Assembly (NCBI GenBank): GCA_015478945.1
Contig: JABUQX010053504.1
Span: 22,501-37,500 of the forward strand
DNA: 15,000 bases
Origin: Trachelipus rathkii
Lineage: Eukaryota; Arthropoda; Malacostraca; Isopoda; Trachelipodidae
Direction of reading: 5' to 3'
Each line of letters opens with the position of its first letter. Within the stretch, counting starts at the first letter, position 1. Made by a program: the position numbers and the translations under genes. The notes under the pieces are model-generated. The model was not told the origin of the DNA. It saw nothing but the letters and a program-made list of their open reading frames with translations, and did not search any database. Of the stretch, positions 9,241 through 15,000 are shown in pieces.

Positions 9241-9566
9241 AATATTTCAAAGAAAAAGCGTACCATCCTAAATACATAAACTGATTGCATAATATACATT
9301 CAAAAATAATAATAACCTCCTGAAACTTATAGAAAATACAATATTAAAAATATTTTCAAAGAAAAAGAATACCATCCTAAAGACATAAATTGATTGCATA
9401 ATATACATTCATAAATAATAATAACCTCCTGAAACTTATAGAAAATACAATATTAAAAATATTTCAAAGAAAAAGAATACCATCCTAAAGACATAAATTG
9501 ATTGCATAATATACATTCATAAATAATAATAACCTCCTGAAAACTTATAGAAAATACAATATTAAA
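9241..9566. repeat. Tandem repeat, 3 units of ~109 bp
   Basis: Units begin at 9241, 9350 and 9458. Each contains TTTCAAAGAAAAAG, ACCATCCTAAA, GATTGCATAATATACATTC, AATAATAATAACCTCCTG and AACTTATAGAAAATACAATA. Units 2 and 3 differ only by two one-base homopolymer indels. Unit 1 has several substitutions. No coding potential. Confidence 0.97.
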
Positions 9567-10450
9567 AATACCTTATCAGGCCTAAAAATTAAAAATTTCA
9601 GAGTCCCAAAAAAAATGGAAATTTCCTGTATGTAAGGCCTGCGACTTCCTCCGAAAATCGCTACCAAATAAATGTTTTAAGTTTATTTGGGAACGTACAA
9701 AACAAAAATAATATATAAATATAATAATAATGATAATACACCACAAACAGCTAATATAAATCGAAATAATATTAATATTTTTTTAAAATCCATCTACTCA
9801 AAATGCAGTTCAAAACTCAGTCCTAATAATAATAATAATTTAAAGTAATATAAAAATACAGCCTCTCTCTTTTTCACTCGCTGGCGATAAAATAATAATA
9901 ATTTAAAGATAACTTTCAGATCACATTCGCGTTCAGTTAAAATAGTGATAATATAAAAATGGTAATTCATAACTGATGTTAACTTTGAGAGAGGAAAACA
10001 ATTATTAAAGTCCTCAAAGTAACTTTGAAAAAAATTTTGCCATGACCCTGAGGCGCCTTCATCCGAAGGTCACCTTCAAATAAGGGTGTTAGACTTATTT
10101 GAAAATGTGATTTCAAAAGAAAATATAAATTTATAATAATTCTAATAATAAAAACTTTTTGCCAACAGGGCTTTTTCCCCCGGGACATAGCTACCCAAAT
10201 TAAGGTAAAGGGAAATAATAATAATAATATAACTTACTTTTCCATCATTGTCTAAAAATATTTTTATATATAAATAGCTTTCACTTTTCCCATGGAGTCT
10301 CCAGTAAAAGAATAAAACTTAATAATAATAATAATTATATAAAAAAAAACTTTCACAACACCTATTCATTCGCGTTCAAAAGAAAATATATCTATTAATA
10401 ATAATAACTAAAAAACATTCACAACACATATTCATTCAAGTATTAGGTCC
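9567..10450. repeat. Degenerate continuation of the satellite: TAA runs every ~100 bases
   Basis: (TAA)n runs recur near 9725, 9828, 9893, 10135, 10218, 10325 and 10400, extending the spacing of the exact array. Longer resemblances are 9648-9725 to 10053-10133 (CCGAAaNTC...CAAATAA...TTATTTG), and ACTTTCA...CATTCGCGTTCA near 9909-9935 to 10349-10378 and 10410-10440. A hairpin ACTTTGAG...CCTCAAAGT spans 9982-10020. No gene is supported. Confidence 0.5.
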
Positions 10451-10895
10451 CACGAAAAACGCGGAGCAAACCAGAATGCTAGTATTAGCCTATATCGCCG
10501 AAAAACGATTAGGCCTGTGATTACTACCAAACATGATATTGTGGTAATTTTGTTTTTAACCAAACCTTCCCTAAATGAACTTTTCCTGAAAAGTTGCAGT
10601 TTGTAAGGAATATTAAATAATATGTGCAAGAAAATAGGACTCACCAGTTGAACGCATAAATATTGGGAAGTGGAACAATACACATGTGATCAGAACTCAC
10701 GCATAAGAAAAGTGATTCCTCATGGAGTTTGCCGGCGTGTGGAAAAATAAAAGGGGGGGGGTGGAGTTGGTATTCCCTTAAAATTGGGGGAGTCTCTCTT
10801 TGAGATATACGTGGGAAAATGGGGGAAAGCATCGGAAGACGCTTGCTAGCCAATCAAAAAGACGGGAAGACAAATGAAGGGGGGGTGTGAGATTT
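10451..10895. other. Unassigned stretch with G-runs on the + strand
   Basis: No supported gene. Between 10753 and 10883 there are runs of 9, 5, 3, 5, 3 and 7 G. The minus-strand frame over 10641-10853 ends at a GTGAGT, but its product (proline-rich, no domain) is not convincing. A CCAAT occurs near 10850. Confidence 0.45.
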
Positions 10896-10997
10896 ATCTA
10901 TATATATTTTTTTTTATATATATTTAAATAAAAAAATTTTAGGCTTTGAAGGAAAGTAAGTTTTTCCTTCAAAAAACTATGCAAAAATTAATTTTTG

Positions 10998-11047
10998 TAT
11001 ATATATATATATATATATATATACGGTATATGTATACTATATATATA

Positions 11048-11085
<38 letters not shown>

Positions 11086-11174
11086 CCCTTTGCCATATAT
11101 ATATAACTGCTATCTTGCTGCTGCTCTGCTCATATACCGCCCGCTATATATATATACCTATCTACTCTATATAT
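10998..11174. repeat. (AT)n with CTGCTG interruptions
   Basis: Impure (TA)n broken by GCCCTTTGCC and by a CTGCTATCTTGCTGCTGCTC segment near 11107-11130, then more (TA)n. Confidence 0.93.
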
Positions 11175-11329
11175 GGAGCTGAGTCTAAATTAGGAGGCGT
11201 TTTTAAAATCAATTGAAAATGCCCTAAAATTTTTTTTTTTTTTACCCTTTATAATCTACATTTCACCCTTAAAATTATTATATTTTTTATCTTTTTCTTG
11301 ATCCTAAATTTTCGCTTCTTCATTTATTT

Positions 11330-12356
<1,027 letters not shown>

Positions 12357-12516
12357 CGAGCTCTCACTAATTAATGGTACAGAGGGGGCGGTAAGGCTGG
12401 GCTTTCTTTTCGACGTTTGTCATGTTCTCCCTACTGCTTTTCTTTTGGACCGATGCTTGTACAGCACCTTACCCCCAATCTTGGGGCAAAGAGGAAGATG
12501 AAGAAAGAAGAAAGAA
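12357..12516 (+). other. 3' UTR and tail of LINE copy C, with a hairpin
   Basis: Aligns closely with the 3' UTR of copy B. It contains CCCCAA-TC-TTGGGG (12473-12486), a perfect hairpin that is partly lost in copy B (CGCACAATCTTGGGG). The end is purine-rich (GAAGAAAGAAGAAAG) and runs into (AT)n at 12516-12555. Confidence 0.8.
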
Positions 12517-12555
12517 TATATATATATATACTATATATATATATATATATATAAA
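12516..12555. repeat. (AT)n tract at the 3' end of LINE copy C
   Basis: About 40 bp of (TA)n with one ACTATA break, between the LINE tail and the presumed end of the Copia element. Confidence 0.95.
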
Positions 12556-12559
12556 TATT

Positions 12560-13083
12560 GATCAAAATTCTCTTCTTTCATCCCTGAGAATCTCGGAGCT
12601 TTAGTTTTTCCTTCTATTTCTGTCATTGTAGATATGAATTTTAACTTATGTAATAAAATAATTGATATTATAAAGAGGATTTTCTTACCGTTGTTACTCT
12701 GGTAGTTCCGTCTTCCTATTGCTTGTAGTTGTTGTTATTTATAATGCTCTCTCTTATGTTTTTTCTATTTATTCATCTCTCTCTATTCTTCTTATTTCCT
12801 TTATTCTTTATGATAAGTCTTTCAATCTTCTTTTATCTCTTTTTGTTGTTATTCTTTATTCTGTTGTTCTTGACGTTTACTCTTCATGAAATTCTCCATA
12901 ACCATTGAGATTATTACGTAAGTTTTTTATAAAGTCTTTTTTAAATCTTATAAATTATTCTTAATCTATTAAATTATTACTTAAGTTTATTAATCTTTAT
13001 TAATCTTTTTATAACTTTTATCTGGCTGAAAAGGATAAGAATGATTATGTATTATCATTCTTTATCTGATTCTTTTTCTTCCT
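12560..13083 (-). mobile_element. Copia element 3' non-coding region, probably containing its 3' LTR
   Basis: This stretch follows the Copia stop codon on the minus strand and has no ORF. Read on the minus strand, a purine-rich run (13068-13086) overlaps the stop and could be the polypurine tract. A hairpin follows at once (13034-13066). A TATA-like TTTATAAAA lies near 12920-12930. An LTR could start with TG at about 13043 and end with CA near 12559, just before the (AT)n tract of LINE copy C. The left LTR is outside the window, so LTR borders and target-site duplication cannot be fixed here. That it belongs to the element is inferred from position. Confidence 0.4.
13034..13066. repeat. Inverted repeat just after the Copia stop codon
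   Basis: GATAAGAATGAT (13034-13045) is mirrored by ATCATTCTTTATC (13054-13066), with one extra base in the right arm and an 8-base loop. It starts about 18 bases after the stop codon on the minus strand, close to where the 3' LTR should begin. It could be an LTR-terminal palindrome or a chance AT-rich hairpin. Confidence 0.6.
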
Positions 13084-15000
13084 CTAATTTCTTTTCTTAA
13101 CATCCTTTTTCCCATCGTTTTTTATATAATTGATTAATATATTTTTCTTTCCAAATTCTTTTGTTAATCCATCTGCTACTTGTTGTTCACCAGGAATCCA
13201 AGTAATTTCATATTTTTCCACTTCAGCTAGAATACTCTTCAATGCTGCAATGTCAATCCTTAGATTTCTGTTTTTAATCGCTGTATTGGATTCTAGGGCT
13301 TTCTTTATTGAGTGATTATCAGTTTTTACTTCAATTTTCAATGTTTCACTTGTTATCTCCTTCCATACTTCTCTTATGTAATTGGCTTCCTCAAGACATT
13401 CAAGCAATGCCACCATTTCTGCTTCTATCGTTGATCTTACTATTCTGTGTGCTTTCTTAGATTTCCAACTGATAACATTACTATTGTCTAAAGTAATATC
13501 CTTTATAAATATAATATAGCCGACTTGTGTGCTTCCATCACCTATATTTCCAAAAGAAGCATCACTATAACATATTATCATTCGTTTGTTACTTATTGGT
13601 TTCATTTTTATTTCTACATATTCATTTTTCAATTTATTAATCCTTTTTATAAGTTCCTTCATATCTTTATTTGTTGCGTTATTATTCTTTCTAGACATTT
13701 TACTTACAAAAAATGATAAATCTGGTCTTGTATGTTGTGAAATCCAATTCAGACTCCCATTCAAAGACCTATATAATGTCATCTCTTCCTTTTCTAATTT
13801 TCTTTCTTCTCTATCTGAATAATGCTCCTGTGACACTACCTTTAATTCCTTAATGTAATTTATTTGGCTTATAATTATTTCATTATTTTCCTCTTTTATA
13901 TCAATACCAATATATTTAAACATTTTCTCTTCTACATTACCCATTGTAAATCTTTTACTTAATTCTTTTATCATTTTATTGTGAAACTTTTCCGATCCAG
14001 CAAACATCAAATCATCAACATGGATGCACAATATTCCTTCTAGTTGTTTACCAGACTTATAATGATAGATGGTAGGGTCATATATATTTTGGACCATACC
14101 ATGTTTATTTAAAAATTCCTTCATTGATAGATACCAGGCCACTGCTGCATCCTTTAATCCGTAAACTGTTTTCCTTAATTTCCATATTTTATTTGTTTTC
14201 GCTTCTGGTGGTGGTTGTAAAAAGACTTCTCTCTTCATTTCCCGACCTTGCAGGTATGCTGTCTTTACATCTAGTGTTCTAACTTGCCATTCATATGCCT
14301 GAGTGATATTCATAAAAATCTTTATAGTATCCGGGGTACATGTAGGTGCCTCTAAGTGTCCATATACTTTTTCTTCAAATCCTCTTGCCACAAGTCTTGC
14401 CTTTGTAATTGTTTTACCTTTTTTATTTTTTTCTGTTACTATCCATCTTGTGGATACTAATTTTCTGTTCTGATTATCTTTCACAATTTCTTCATATACG
14501 TTGTTATTTTTCCAACTAATTAATTCATTTTGTTTTGCGTTTTCAACTTCTTCTTCAAGTAATGTTGCATAATAGTTTGTAACCTCTTCTTCTTGATTAC
14601 CTTGATTCTCTTCTTCAGTACTGTACCCTCTTTCATCAACATTTTCTTCACTTTGTTCGTCCTCTTCATGGACATCTTCATTAATTAATGCTATTTGATC
14701 ATATTCATTCAAATTTATCCATTTAAAACTGTCATCATCCATGTCTTGGACATTATAACAAGAAGAGTACTTTTTACTTTTTGCCTTTCCAGCTCTGCTC
14801 AAAATCTTGACTCTATATCTTAATCCGTTTTCTTTATTTCTTATTTCATAAATTTGATATCTTTTTATTTTTAATCTATCTTGAGTATCCTGGTTTTCTT
14901 TTCTATCTTTTGTTATTGTCACATAGTCTTCTTCATCATCTGTTTCTGATTCCGAGTCTTCATCAACAATGGTGTCATTTTTCTCTTCACTTTCCTCTGA
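13084..15000 (-). CDS. Copia (Ty1/copia) retrotransposon polyprotein, C-terminal part: reverse transcriptase and RNase H (partial at window edge)
   Basis: This is the pol part of an LTR retrotransposon. It would copy element RNA into cDNA inside a virus-like particle. The frame is open from the window edge to a TAG stop, 638 residues. A GTG near position 14922 can serve as a nominal start, but upstream codons stay open and very acidic, so the true N-terminus (gag, protease, integrase) lies beyond 15000. In order, using the 638-residue numbering: a charged Glu/Asp-rich linker (1-160); the reverse transcriptase with KARLVARGF (about 200), LDVKTAYLQG (243-252, first catalytic Asp), TVYGLKDA and HVDDLMFAG (327-335, catalytic Asp pair at 14011-14016); then RNase H with YSDASFGN (Asp 480), STIEAEMVALLE (Glu 528), VKTDNHS (Asp 561) and QQVADGLTK (Asp 610). 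All expected acidic residues are present and there is no internal stop or frameshift, so this copy is young. HVDD replaces the usual YVDD. The style resembles GalEa-type Copia of decapods (inference). Confidence 0.93.
   Translation of the reverse strand, partial: SEESEEKNDTIVDEDSESETDDEEDYVTITKDRKENQDTQDRLKIKRYQIYEIRNKENGLRYRVKILSRAGKAKSKKYSSCYNVQDMDDDSFKWINLNEYDQIALINEDVHEEDEQSEENVDERGYSTEEENQGNQEEEVTNYYATLLEEEVENAKQNELISWKNNNVYEEIVKDNQNRKLVSTRWIVTEKNKKGKTITKARLVARGFEEKVYGHLEAPTCTPDTIKIFMNITQAYEWQVRTLDVKTAYLQGREMKREVFLQPPPEAKTNKIWKLRKTVYGLKDAAVAWYLSMKEFLNKHGMVQNIYDPTIYHYKSGKQLEGILCIHVDDLMFAGSEKFHNKMIKELSKRFTMGNVEEKMFKYIGIDIKEENNEIIISQINYIKELKVVSQEHYSDREERKLEKEEMTLYRSLNGSLNWISQHTRPDLSFFVSKMSRKNNNATNKDMKELIKRINKLKNEYVEIKMKPISNKRMIICYSDASFGNIGDGSTQVGYIIFIKDITLDNSNVISWKSKKAHRIVRSTIEAEMVALLECLEEANYIREVWKEITSETLKIEVKTDNHSIKKALESNTAIKNRNLRIDIAALKSILAEVEKYEITWIPGEQQVADGLTKEFGKKNILINYIKNDGKKDVKKRN

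Noticed and set aside
10641..10853. Minus-strand frame ending in CAACTG|GTGAGT, possible first exon
   Set aside because: A second GTGAGT lies inside it, no acceptor partner or domain was found, and part of it resembles a repeat near 10280-10300.
13130..13822. Plus-strand frames of 61-78 residues
   Set aside because: Shadows of the intact minus-strand Copia reading frame.

Overview
The window looks like intergenic or intronic DNA from an animal nuclear genome, most likely a decapod crustacean. The evidence is high AT content, very many long (AT)n microsatellites, decayed non-LTR and Penelope-like retroelements, an intact Copia polyprotein whose style resembles the GalEa-type elements common in decapods, and spliceosomal exon borders. 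The host assignment is an inference from repeat style. No rRNA, tRNA, CRISPR array or bacterial-type operon was seen.

Layout. 1-1407: simple repeats ((AT)n and a (CT)n block) with unassigned AT-rich DNA between them. 1408-3307: a nested repeat structure. Two inverted arms of about 370-390 bp enclose a third partial copy of the arm sequence, a separate ~52-bp-arm palindrome, and a relic of a Penelope-like element that keeps the region before the endonuclease and a GIY-YIG-like domain. 3308-4380: more (AT)n and (ATCT)n plus a patch of GTATCGG/CCGATAC palindromes. 4380-4691: LINE fragment A. 4836-4984 and about 5240-5323: a likely internal zinc-finger exon with good splice sites and a weaker candidate downstream exon in compatible phase. 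These are the only hints of a host gene. 5673-7847: LINE copy B, the longest, with a broken reverse transcriptase and a 3' tail. 8164-10450: very AT-rich DNA with an exact 3 x ~109-bp tandem array, short hairpins and TAA runs recurring roughly every 100 bp. This probably is a decayed satellite. 10450-11444: unassigned, with G-runs and two (AT)n blocks. 11445-12516: LINE copy C, with the same 3' end as B. 12560-13083: non-coding 3' part of a Copia element. 13084-15000 (minus strand): an open Copia reverse transcriptase/RNase H polyprotein that runs off the right edge.

The three LINE fragments share orientation and family (RTE-like, tentative). Each begins at an (AT)n tract, and the two with a 3' end also end in one, so retroelement insertion and AT microsatellites are linked here. 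The Copia ORF is uninterrupted while the LINE and Penelope-like relics carry stops and frameshifts, so the Copia copy is probably the youngest coding insertion. Several differences between near-identical repeats are 1-base indels, so some frameshifts may be sequencing or assembly errors.
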